Source of the DNA: Paramyrothecium sp. XJ0827
Taxonomy: Eukaryota; Ascomycota; Sordariomycetes; Hypocreales; Stachybotryaceae
Length of the DNA: 64,000 nucleotides
Assembly (NCBI GenBank): GCA_020881915.1
Contig: JAJFPB010000006.1
Coordinates: forward strand, 496,001 to 560,000
Direction: 5' to 3'
The notes under the pieces were generated by a model. It saw only the letters and a program-made list of their open reading frames with translations. It did no database searches and was not told the origin of the DNA. Numbering within the stretch: the stretch's first letter is position 1; each line of letters opens with the position of its first letter. Position numbers and translations under genes: made by a program. Positions 1 through 10,549 of this stretch are shown in pieces.

Positions 1-2
1 CC

Positions 3-2537
3 CTTCTCTGGCTTTCTAAACCTGCCCAGATTGGCTGCAAGGATCCATACCGCGCCGAAATCCTTGGTCTTGCACGAGTGGAACGACTGGAGTCTGCTGT
101 GGATTTTGCAACGCTGGAACTGGAGCCCAAGGAGCCAAACGCAGCTTATGCCGTGGTTACTGTTTTGCAGAAGCTTCAGCGTGCAGTTCGACAAGAGGGA
201 GATGTCCAGACAGACATGGAATTCGCTTTGGTGAACCGAGAGATTTGCGTCAGCCGGTTCCACTGGTACCCCGTAGTCGACGCCGTTTCAAAGGCCTTGG
301 ACGAGCCGGACGCCAAGGAGTTGTTCATCGGCACCAGAGGAATGCTTCAAACCCTCAAGTGGAGGGGTCAGAATTTCCACCCACTCGGCCCAGATGAGGT
401 CGAACTGAAAGTGTCTGCTATAGGCATGAACTTCCTCGATCTAGCCATGGCCATCAACATTGTTGACACCACTCCCGAGGTTGGTGCAGGCTTCGGGACA
501 ATGGGTAAGGAAGGCATCGGCTACATTGCCAAGGTTGGCTCCAATGTCAGCCACCTCAAAACAGGTGACCGTGTGGCCTTTAGAGGAGTCGATTGTACCG
601 GTTTCGCCACAAAGCTTCAGCGTCCAGCTGCAGATTGCAACCTCGTCCCGGCTGGTCTCAGCGATGTTGACGCAGCCGGGTTTTGGCTTCCATATATGAC
701 TGTGCTGTGGAGTCTAGTTGACAAAGCCCACCTTCAAAAAGGACAGTCCCTCCTTATTCACAGCGCCGCTGGAGGCGTTGGGATCGCCGCAATTGAGATT
801 GCACGATGGATCGGTGCTGAGATATATGTTACAGTTGGCACTCCCCAGAAGAAGGAGTATCTCATGAACAAGTTTGGATTTACTGAGGATCACATCTTTA
901 ACTCACGTGATGACAGTTTCTTGGATGGCATAATGAAGGCAACCAACGGAAAGGGTGTTGATGTTGTCCTGAACTCGTTATCCGGAGAACTACTCCATGC
1001 ATCGTGGAACTGTGTGTCTTCGAGTGGATGCATGGCAGAGATAGGAAAACGAGACTTTGTCGGTCGGGCCACACTTGCCATGAAGCCATTCGAGGACAAC
1101 CGTGCCTTTTTCGGCATTGATATTTGGCGGCTCAGTTTCAACAACCGTCCTGCCATGATGCGTCTTGCCCAGCAAACCATGGACCTTTACGAGCAAGGCC
1201 ACATCCATGAAATCTATCCTACAACAGTTTTCGACGCAGTAAAGATTGAAGAGGCATTCCGCTACATGCAAAAGGGTGTACACATGGGGCGCATAGCGGT
1301 TAAGATGCCAGAGGATGATTCTGTTCTGCCACTCTCCTCATCAACACCCGTCCCCAGATTCCGAGAAGACGCCTGCTACATAATGATCGGAGGTCTTGGT
1401 GGACTGGGCCGAGCCATCATTTCTTGGATGGCCATGGGCGGTGCCAAGAACATACTGGTTCTGTCACGCTCTGCTGGAAAGTCTGAAGCCAACCAGGCAT
1501 TCATTGGGCAAATGGAGGATGTAGGATGTACTCTGACATGCATTCCTGGAGACGTTGCAGACGAGGACTTTGTTAAGCAGTGCGTGCAGCAAGCACAGTG
1601 TCCTATCGCTGGTGTCATGCAAATGGCCATGGTTCTTCGTGATGTTGGCTTTACGAACATGAGCCACGAAGCGTGGAATGAGGCAGTGCGACCCAAAGTA
1701 GCGGGAACATGGAACCTGCATAAGCATCTACCCCGTGACTTGGACTTCTTCTTGATGTTCAGCTCAACATCGGGAACACTCGGTATGTATGGTCAGTCCA
1801 ACTACGCAGCTGCAAACACCTTCCTTGATGCCTTTGTCCAGTATCGACACGGCGAGGGCTTGCCAGCGTCAGTTCTTGACATTTGCTTCGTTGGTGACGT
1901 TGGATATGTTGCCGAGCAGGACACCTTGGAAGAGCAAGCCGATAAAATCGCAGGCCAGCCGATTCGTGAGCAGGAATTTCTCGACTCTCTGTACCTGGCA
2001 TTGGCTCGATCGTCCAAAAAATACATAGTACCAACAGCGCCATCCGCTTCTTACTACAATCCCAGCCAGATTACAATGTACAACAAGAACAGTATCCCGA
2101 TGTCTGATCCAGAGAACTCCATCATTTGGAAGCGAGAGCCTCGTATGGCCATCTATCGCAACATCGAGCAGGTGTCCGAAGTCAAGGGCAGCGGCGGCAG
2201 CGAGAACCTTCGCCGCTTCGTAGCCTCACTGGCCTCGGGAACGGACAAGCTGGATCTTGCCTCCACGTCAGCATTCTTTGCACAGGAGATTGCCAAAAAG
2301 GCGGCAACATTCTTGATGAAGAGCGAGGAAATGGTCGAGACGACGCAGGGTTTGGCTAGCTTGGGCGTCGATTCACTCGTTACCATTGAGATTCGGAATT
2401 GGTGGAAGACCACTTTCGGGACCGAGGTCTCAGTGCTGGAGCTACAAGATGGAGGTAGCATTGAAAATTTGGGCGAATTGGCGGTACAGCGGCTGAAGGA
2501 CAAGTTTAGCAAAGGCAAGTCGGGTTGGGAGACTTGA
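3..2537 (+). CDS. Highly reducing polyketide synthase, C-terminal part (ER-KR-ACP), 5' partial
   Basis: The frame is already open at base 3, so the gene starts upstream; about 844 residues of its C-terminal end are here. An enoylreductase domain (about residues 115-430) carries the NADPH-binding motif HSAAGGVGIAA. A ketoreductase domain (about 460-640) has GGLGGLGRAI and the catalytic serine and tyrosine in FSSTSG and GQSNYAAAN. An acyl carrier protein ends the protein with the phosphopantetheine serine in LGVDSLVTIEIR. There is no thioesterase or reductase after the ACP, usual for fungal reducing PKSs, whose product is released by another enzyme. No intron is seen in this part. The ER looks intact, so full reduction is possible. 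The O-methyltransferase 4 kb downstream on the same strand may be a tailoring enzyme (inference). The KS-AT-DH part cannot be seen. Confidence 0.95.
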   Translation, partial: LLWLSKPAQIGCKDPYRAEILGLARVERLESAVDFATLELEPKEPNAAYAVVTVLQKLQRAVRQEGDVQTDMEFALVNREICVSRFHWYPVVDAVSKALDEPDAKELFIGTRGMLQTLKWRGQNFHPLGPDEVELKVSAIGMNFLDLAMAINIVDTTPEVGAGFGTMGKEGIGYIAKVGSNVSHLKTGDRVAFRGVDCTGFATKLQRPAADCNLVPAGLSDVDAAGFWLPYMTVLWSLVDKAHLQKGQSLLIHSAAGGVGIAAIEIARWIGAEIYVTVGTPQKKEYLMNKFGFTEDHIFNSRDDSFLDGIMKATNGKGVDVVLNSLSGELLHASWNCVSSSGCMAEIGKRDFVGRATLAMKPFEDNRAFFGIDIWRLSFNNRPAMMRLAQQTMDLYEQGHIHEIYPTTVFDAVKIEEAFRYMQKGVHMGRIAVKMPEDDSVLPLSSSTPVPRFREDACYIMIGGLGGLGRAIISWMAMGGAKNILVLSRSAGKSEANQAFIGQMEDVGCTLTCIPGDVADEDFVKQCVQQAQCPIAGVMQMAMVLRDVGFTNMSHEAWNEAVRPKVAGTWNLHKHLPRDLDFFLMFSSTSGTLGMYGQSNYAAANTFLDAFVQYRHGEGLPASVLDICFVGDVGYVAEQDTLEEQADKIAGQPIREQEFLDSLYLALARSSKKYIVPTAPSASYYNPSQITMYNKNSIPMSDPENSIIWKREPRMAIYRNIEQVSEVKGSGGSENLRRFVASLASGTDKLDLASTSAFFAQEIAKKAATFLMKSEEMVETTQGLASLGVDSLVTIEIRNWWKTTFGTEVSVLELQDGGSIENLGELAVQRLKDKFSKGKSGWET

Positions 2538-2551
2538 CTCAACGCGATGTG

Positions 2552-2557
2552 AATAAA
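2552..2557 (+). terminator. Polyadenylation signal AATAAA of the PKS gene
   Basis: A canonical AATAAA lies 15 bases after the PKS stop codon, inside GTGAATAAATAG. It is the likely 3' processing signal of the PKS transcript. Confidence 0.6.
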
Positions 2558-4351
2558 TAGAGAGTGGATGAGTCTTCGATAGATAGTGAGGCACTTATAT
2601 AATGTTTTTATGTATAATGGTTTTAGTAAGATAAAGTTTCCATATAACTCATTAGGTTAGCCCAATCCAGAGGCCTTAGCTGGCTAAAATCGCCCACGAA
2701 ACGGACCTCTGGGCTTCTCATCGAACCTTTTAACAAAACCATATTCGTGTCTTAACCCATCCCACTTCCAGCTTCTCATATGAGACTCATCCTCGCTGCT
2801 CTTTGCATTGCCAAGAAGCGGACACAGGGAGTTCTTGTAGTAGGATAAGAACGTGTGTTGGGTATGTTGGGATAGTCGGCAGCGCGGAGCATATTAGCTA
2901 GGTCGCAGCTAGTGGACTCCCACTAGTATCGAGAATGATTTTCATTGCTGGTAGTCATTGAGTTGAGCCTCAGAAAGGTGTCTAAATCACCCTTCATTGT
3001 CAAAAAGAAGATTTGTAATATAGTAAAAGGTCGAACAGTAAATTAGGCTTAACTTCTTGCAGTCTTGTGGTACATACGAAATTCTGGAGGAGATATGAGC
3101 AAAGAGTCTCTTTATTACTGCCAAATGGTTGCAATTCCTTGTAAAATGGGTTGTGTCTTGCCAAGCCACTCGTGCCACGTCTTCTCTCCATCACACTCAA
3201 CTGAATTAGGGGCACTAGGGCAAATGTTTACAACATACCTGGGAAACAGTGCGCAATGATGCGCGATTCAAGTGACTGAAGGAGGGCTCCAGCATGTGTC
3301 GCTATATTTAGCAGGAAGAATTACGCGGCTCAGCCGTTGTACAAGTACTTCAAATCCAAGATGCAACATGGATACGCGACACGAACACGCAACGTGGTAA
3401 TTTCGCCATCTCGGCAAGATACGGTAAGGATTGCGACAACGACAATGCAGTTGGCGCTGACATCCACGTCGAATGTCACATAGCAATCTGTCTTATCATG
3501 CTGTTGTATCGGGGGCTGGAGGAGCTAGAAACGATCTTATGTCATGTGCCACAAACGGCAGGAAAAGAGACCATTCATATCTGGGGGCAAGGAGGGCCAG
3601 AATACATAATGGTGGGAAAGAGGCGGCAAACTTCCAGAGCACAGTCGATTCTAGGCTCGCGAAAGTTCTTGAACACAAGACAGATGTATTACAAAATGGC
3701 TTCTATTCATTCGGAGGTCACTGCCTCGTAAGCAACGAATCTCACTCACAAGTAGTACGGTACCCGTAGAAGCTCTGACCGCGGACGGCCGATGCATGCC
3801 CAGCCAACAAGTGTACACCATTACCTCCATAGAGACCCAAGAAGTCCATAAGGCGCACATCTTTGGGACTTTGAACGGCCGTCAGATAGCGTTGCATCGG
3901 CAGGATGAATAGTGGCGCAGCCAACTGAATCCTTTTACCGCTGTACTAAGTACATTTGGGGTCGGATACGCAGTCGCAATCAAAGTCCCCGCATCTTTGA
4001 CGGAGCCTCTCTACGATCCGCAAGGATCTGACACAACTGCGACGCGGCGATTCGTCCAACTGCCATGATAGCCAACAAGTGGTATACCTATGGCTTCCTA
4101 TTTCACAATCACGATAGCTAGATGCAACGTCTTAATCAAGCCATTACTAATTGCTGTACCTTGCTGTACCTTACATAGTGATTCAAACGCCGATAAGCAT
4201 GGTGCTGGATTTGAAGAAAATCTGCTGGACGATCAATTCTCTTCCTTTCGATTTTGCTTACCACCGATAGCCAATATAGCTGAGGCAAACCTAGAACAAT
4301 TCCGGCAACGTCTCATTTTTGTTCACTTACCATTCACTGATCTTGACAGCA
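2558..4351. other. Intergenic stretch with one exon-like frame
   Basis: Apart from the exon-like frame at 2684-2893, only short unrelated frames occur. I recognise no domain and no splice-consistent gene. The sequence is AT-rich near 2600-2660 and 2990-3060. Confidence 0.4.
2684..2893 (-). other. Exon-like open frame, possible 3' exon or relic
   Basis: The minus strand holds a 70-codon frame without a start codon, ending at a stop at 2684-2686. Its composition looks like real protein: it contains YYKNSLCPLLGN, then a tryptophan-rich stretch with SWKWDGLRHEYGF, and ends in the basic tail KPRGPFRGRF. I cannot assign it to a family. No upstream exon with a matching splice site was found, so it may be the last exon of a decayed gene. 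It would converge on the PKS gene. Confidence 0.3.
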
Positions 4352-5727
4352 ATGGTTCTCAAAGGAAAGGGGTTGTCCACTGTGGTAGTGATGTGGATAC
4401 TTACGGAGTTGACGCTTATCTTTGTGGTGCTTCGAACATGTGTCATTGTAACTCGCTCCTTTGGCGTGGACGATAGCGTCTTCTCTCTCGCATTTGTAAG
4501 TGAAAAGATTGAAAATCTGGCATTAGATGCAATGCTCATGCGCTATCCTCTGCCGCAGCTTCTGCTATTGATGACCACGACTTGCATTCCCGTCTCAGCC
4601 CGATACGGATTCGGCCAGGACATGATGGAGCTCAAGAATCCTGATGACATAGTGCCAGCCATTCTATGGGAGCTTATTGGCCAAACTTTCGATGACATGG
4701 ACATGACTTTAGCTAAATGGTCGCTCGGGTTCTTTCTCTCGCGACTCGTGACTAAAACTTGGCTTAAAATTGTGATATGATAACCATGCGCTATTTGATG
4801 GGCGCATCTATCTCAAAGACGTTCGTTCGCTGGTTGCAGTACGTATCTACTAATGTCAAATGCCGCCATATACCTTGTGGAAACTGATACTGAGCAGATG
4901 TTCGCCGTATGGTTACCTCTGGGACCGACGGATCGAGGGCTCGTGCAGTCTTGACGCCGTTTTAGTTTCAACAGTGCTCAACAGTAAGTGCTCTATTTGA
5001 CACAAGCCCAGACCTAGAGAATGTGTTGCTAACATCTGTCCAGGCTTGACAATAGTCGTTGACTTTGTTTTTGTCACATTGCCTTGGTTATTCATTTGGG
5101 AGCTTCAGATTAAAAAGCAAGAGAGGATTGTGATTCTCACGACCATGAGCCTGGGTCTTGCATAAGTAGCAAACAGATAACAGAAAACTGCTAATAGGCC
5201 CTTCATCAGAGCGGCAGCATACGGAATAAAACGAGCGATATCAAACGGCGGCATAACAAATCCGAACTCTTTGAGTACGTAATACAGCCTGCACATGCTG
5301 AAACTCGATCTAATCTCATGATATAGGAGCTACAGTGCCTCTCATTCTGTGGTCTGCAATTGAATATGCTGTGACTATGATATGCATAGGCATTGCAGTA
5401 TGCCTTCCGTCGTACAAAGATTTCCTCGCGCGGTTCATATCAACATTATCAGAGCATCATTCGAAGATCGGCAAGATATCTGCATATAGGCTGGGGGATG
5501 GCTCTCAAAGGGGGTCCGTGTCCCTGGAATCCCCGGTATATCATGACCATGAGCTGTCGCAGCGTGCAGCTCCCCGCAAGGTCTGGCCGCATACTTCTCG
5601 AGAGGACGCTAGAAGTCAGTATAGCACCGAAGAGTCAGGTAAGGTGGAGGAGTACTGGCAGAATGGTGGCCGAGCTCCGCGGCTTCCTCTACGGAGCCAG
5701 AGCGATTTATGTTCGACGGAGGTTTAG
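4352..5727 (+). pseudogene. Fungal rhodopsin-like (Pth11-related) integral membrane protein, broken
   Basis: The pieces follow the order of the fungal rhodopsin-like seven-helix domain: MVLKGKGLSTVVVMW with FGVDD, then ELIGQTF and AKWSLGFFLSRLV, then WLQCSPYGYLWDRRIEGSC, VVDFVFVTLPWLFIWELQI, and VPLILWSAIEYAVTMICIG. Introns that restore the frame are visible at 4496-4558, 4839-4897, 4984-5043 and 5275-5326. Two lesions remain. Near 4777-4779 one base is missing (IVI, then TGA where the family has TGG for tryptophan), shifting the frame. Near 5162 a TAA follows SLGLA and no proper donor site removes it. Family members are multi-pass membrane proteins, some acting as surface-sensing receptors. 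It lies between the PKS and the methyltransferase. An assembly error could explain the first lesion but not easily the second. Confidence 0.8.
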
Positions 5728-6526
5728 GTATAATAGAGGAACATCCAGTAACGAGGCATTAGTTAATGGGTCACTGAGAGACTAAGAAGATAATGCTTAA
5801 TCCATAGGCTAACAAAGGAGGGCAGCCAATACCGCCACCGGCAGCACAAGCTCGCACGGAAGTCCATGGCTGTATGGGCTATCACAAATTATTCTCCGAA
5901 AATGCTCACCACGGGTGACTCCCGGCTAATGTGACTTGGACGCAGCTACCTGCACGGGAATGCTTATTTTAATTGATGGAAGAACCCATAGAAATTCTTC
6001 CATGCATTTCGACCGATGGATTGTTGGTTGTAATGATGCTTCTGACAAATGATTTGCTTGGTTGGTCGTCTTACACCAGTGACGTGGCATTATGGATGGC
6101 CCAATTTTGTGGTGTGAACAGGGATGCTCCAGCCCTTCCTATCCATCGAAGTACAAGTACTGTTACATGGGCAGGTTTATCTGAATACAACCACTTCTGG
6201 GATGAGAAGGGCCGGTCGCCGCATTGTTGGTGGTCTAAGGGAAGGTGGCAGTGGCGATAAGACATGTATGGTACGTTGCACAACAGATGAGGACAGCCTG
6301 CTCAGTAAACAGGGTAGTCCAGCATCCACCCCACTCTTCATGAATACGTAGTTGACAAGTTGCTTTGTCTTCTACTAGATCACGAATTCTTTGATAAGTT
6401 CGCACATTCTGCCTCCAGAGAACCTGTTTCTCACACTTTCTCTGAATTGCCTCCAGAAACGCCAGCGCGATATACTGCTCCTGTGCTCCTTCATTCACAT
6501 TAAGTTTTTACAAATACTCCTCAAAT
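5728..6526. other. Intergenic stretch upstream of the methyltransferase
   Basis: About 800 bases with only short overlapping frames on both strands (for example near 5973-6498) and no recognisable domain. It contains the promoter and leader of the methyltransferase gene. Confidence 0.4.
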
Positions 6527-7769
6527 ATGGTATCTGTCGACAAAGCTATTTCCCGGCTTGGAGAGATTGACACTGGTTCGTCTCTCTCCCAGTCGGAGCG
6601 TCTCCGGCTCAGTGACGCACTTATCGCCGCGCTCCGGAGAGTCCAGTCACCCTGGGATGTTGCATGTGCCCACGGGTGGATTGAACCCACCACAACCTTT
6701 GCCATTAAATCATTGATAGATGCTGGCATTTTCACTAAGTGGGCGGAGCAAGGAAGCAAGCCGCTCACTACGAAGGAGTTTGCTGGGCTGATTGACGCCG
6801 ATGCTGTTCTCCTGGGTAAATCTATCTTGATTGAGTTCATTTAGTCCAGGCATCACATACTCACCGATTGCAGGTCGCCTATTGAAACACCTTGCCGCCC
6901 AACATTTTGTCACCGAGATTGGCGAAGACAAGTACGCTTCCACTCCATGGGCATTGAGCTTGGGCACAGACCCTGCCCTTCCGTCCATATATGGGACATT
7001 CTATCATGAGATACAGATTCCACTGGCGATATCGATGCCTTCATTTCTGAAAGAAACGGGTTTCAAGAACCCCACCGACGTGAAAAATGGCAATTTTCAA
7101 CGCGTCCATGGCAAGAACTCGACCTTCTTTGATTTTGTGTCATCATCACCACCCCGGAACGAAGACTTTGCGAATGTCATGGATTGTCATGCTCGTGGCC
7201 ACATTTCTCCATGGCCCGAGGTTTACGACACGAGAAATATCACTAATGGTGCTAAACTCGATCGTCCGCTTGTCGTGGATGTCGGCGGAAGCAAGGGACA
7301 TGATCTCGAGAAGTTCCTTGCCAGACATTCTGATGTTCCTCAGGGTAGTCTTGTCCTGCAAGACCTACCACAGGTGCTCGAAGGCCTGGTAATGAAGCCG
7401 GCAGTAACCATATGTCCTCATGACTTTTTCAAACCGCAGCCCGTGAAAGGCGCCCGAGCCTACTACTTTCACATTGTGCTCCACGACTGGCCAGATGCGC
7501 AGGCACAGGAGATCCTACGGCTTACCACCGAGGCAATGGAGCCTGGCTACTCCAAGATCTTGATCCATGAAGATGCTGTAAGCGTCAGGGATCCCTCCGT
7601 ACAAGCTACTGTAGCAGATATGACCATGATGATGTGCTTCTCTTCTGCTGAAAGAACGGATAAGGATTGGCAGCGACTAATTAGTGGTGTTGAAGGACTG
7701 CAAATATCTAAGATCTGGCGAAAGCCATTTGCTGTTGGGGGAATCATTGAAGTTGAACGTATCTTATAA
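6527..7769 (+). CDS. SAM-dependent O-methyltransferase (fungal secondary-metabolism type)
   Basis: Two exons, 6527-6815 and 6874-7769, joined across a 58-nt GT-AG intron in phase 1, give 394 residues, the usual length of the family. An N-terminal winged-helix dimerisation region (about residues 35-110) reads through the splice as DADAVLLGRLLKHLAAQ. The C-terminal Rossmann domain carries the SAM-binding motif VVDVGGSKGHDLEKFL, the acidic loop VLQDLPQVLEG, and the catalytic histidine in FHIVLHDWPDAQA. The protein ends in GGIIEVERIL. The enzyme probably methylates a hydroxyl of a polyketide or aromatic product in the cytosol; the substrate is unknown. It follows the PKS on the same strand with only a pseudogene between, so a pathway link is plausible but not shown. 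Confidence 0.92.
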
Positions 7770-10549
7770 GCTACTAGTTGATTAGCACTAAGGTGGGGCA
7801 AGACTACCTATTATGAAGGGATTCAGATCCATAGCGCGTTTGGTCACTTGAGATCTAGGCAATGACAAAACAACTCGGTGCGGAGTAGAGCGGGCAGCGT
7901 CGCCGTTTAAGATATGCATTGAAAAGTAATAACCGGCTTACGCATCCACTTTCTTCGAGAACTCTATACCGATGCTATAGTGCAACAGACTAAAGTTGTA
8001 TCGTTCGTGGTCCGTTATAGCCAGGCAGTCACGTAAGGGCAACGAACCGATGTAGAGATATAACCTGGAATGTCTAGTTACAAGAAAAATCTCCCATACC
8101 CATGATTTGCCCTAAATCAAGACCACATCTAAATGCACAATCGCGCACTCCTATGCCAGGTACTAATTCGCTCCACATAAGGCCCCTTCGCAAGACTAGA
8201 ACTTGCAACATAAGCATTTGCTGCCCACTAACAGGCTGTATGCAATAAGACATGGGTTTTGCTAAGCTGTCTACTTGAAGCCCGAATAATCATCGGTTGT
8301 CTTTGAGCCATTCTACCGCATTCAGCCTACAGTTGATACAGTGCAACTCACTACATTGAGAGGGTTCATCAATAGCTAAGGGCCGTGAGCTTCTCACTGT
8401 AAGTCTCTTGTCCAATTTCTCCATGTCCTGAAACCAAGATGGCAACAGGTTTGGCCGGGTTCTCGAGTATGCTATCAAGTAAGTTAGCATGCATTATGGC
8501 GAGCAGTTTATGAAAACTGGATGTTGACGGGAGTGGACGCTTTCAATCATTTGTATACTTGATAATACAACAACTCCAGGAAGCTAAGGAGCATACTACT
8601 GCTGAGATCAGCATTAAGGCCGCATGTGAAATAAAATGGTTTTCTCCAAGCATTCACGTGAACTCCAATTCCCAGGGGCATCTATTTATGAATCCATGCA
8701 TATGTTTGGACCCGGCTTTTCCAGTCGCCGCGTGTGACACCTCAAGACAGCAATAGCATTACTTTTCACCATTCTCAGCAGAAACTATATTCTCCATGAA
8801 TCCGCAGTGAGTACAGACTTCTGGCAACTCCGATATGTTATATAAAGGTAAGAATTTCAGGGTCATGCAGACAAGTGAGGAATGTTGGGACCAGACGTGG
8901 GAGACCTGTACCCGGCAAGGTGGTTCCTGACGGCATCCATAAGAATCACAGGTAGTAGCTAGTCGTATGATCAATCTATTCTATATACATCCTATAGAAG
9001 TAAATTGACGATATACCAGCTTGCTCTAAGCTGAAAAGGGTCCGGATAATATCTCACAAAAATTCAGATCTTTATAATAGTAGCGACGTTTGTGCGTGAT
9101 TGAAGGAATCGCCAATTGAACCCGAAAATTGAATGGAATTAGAGTGCTTAATCCACGGTTACTTCTTATTCATAGCTGGTATATTGATAAACCCAGAATA
9201 ATGGTCGGTTAACTTTCATGTAGCATCCTTCTAGACGCCGGCTGTTTTATTCAAATCGGCATACGGATATATTCACACCGATTGGCCTGGTGCCGCTCCA
9301 GGGACTTCCTTAAACTGCCTCGAACTTGTAGGAGATGAGATTTCGTGACTATATGGGCGCTGAGTCTTCTAGAACCATTTTGCGAAAGTCTCAGACTCGA
9401 TTAACTTTTGGTGTTAGGTCCGGCCATTTTATCCCAATTTTCGTCAATATCTTGCATTACATCGGTTTTCCACATGAAGTCCTGCCATTCGTGGTCCCTC
9501 CATCTACCGTTACTTCTACCGCTGCCATCGGGGTGTATAATTTGTCGGTCTCGCTGCTGTTGCTCAGGCCCGTCCTGTAAATGCAAGTTTCTTCCTGTCG
9601 CTAATGCACTTGCCGCTATCCTTTCAGCTCTCTCTTTACCTACTTTCTGGTACTGGAAGGAGAAAATAGACCAATAACATGACTTCGTCCCAACGTCAGG
9701 CGATATATTCAATCTGGACCCATTGTACACATATTTAATAAAATAGGAGAAAATGGCGATGGAGGGACCAACGACTCGCATCGATAACACCAACTTTCCG
9801 CGCTTTGATCCGTATTTCGTTAACCTCGCCTTGTTTAATACCGCAGAGGAACATTAGCGGTCAAATTGGCGCAAGCTGCGCGTATTTAGCGCGCTGATCG
9901 GTCTATACCACTGTTCACAGGTATAGTAGTATCTTGCCCATCAAGAAGCTCAAGCTACTGCTGTAGATATTGCAAAAGATATTTGCGAATATAATGCCCT
10001 CCTTCTACATGGGGTCCATTGATTGTGGTTGAGGATACGGTTGAGAGGTTAGATAAGGCCCAACGGAGATAGTGGGCGGGAAGCAAGGCGATGAAGGGGA
10101 GGCATTTAAGTTAAAGCATCCGACGAATATTCTTGGGCAGTGAGAGTGATTATAGTAATTTATATTGCTAGGAATCCAGTTCCGCAGTCACTGGAGATTA
10201 AGGCGTTTGAGGTCATTGGCCCGGTTAATAAACGGCCGAGGTTTAAGAGTGGTTCTTATACTGCGATTGAGGGATATTTTAGTCTAAAATTCAATAGATA
10301 GATTTTTAGGGTTCTCGAAGTACTGCCCTCGACTATAAATCTTTTTAATAAAAGATTTATCAGAATCCCTACCACTATATTCGGACAAGTAGGCCTTGCA
10401 CTTCCCTATATTAAGAACATCGGGTAGTACACCTAAGTCTCAGCCATTTCTTGAGGGTATCCATTTAAAAATTAGTACTTAAGGAGGTAAAAACTCAAAT
10501 AGAATAACTTATATAACTAGACTAATCGACTATGTACTTGCAAAAACTA
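7770..10549. other. AT-rich gene-poor stretch
   Basis: I see no convincing gene in this 2.8-kb stretch. The best candidate is a 130-codon minus-strand frame at 9401-9793 whose polar C-terminal two thirds (with ERAERIAASALATGR) could be real coding sequence, but it has no known domain and its first 40 residues may be non-coding. Bases 9,850-10,500 are very AT-rich and look like a decayed repeat. Confidence 0.4.
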
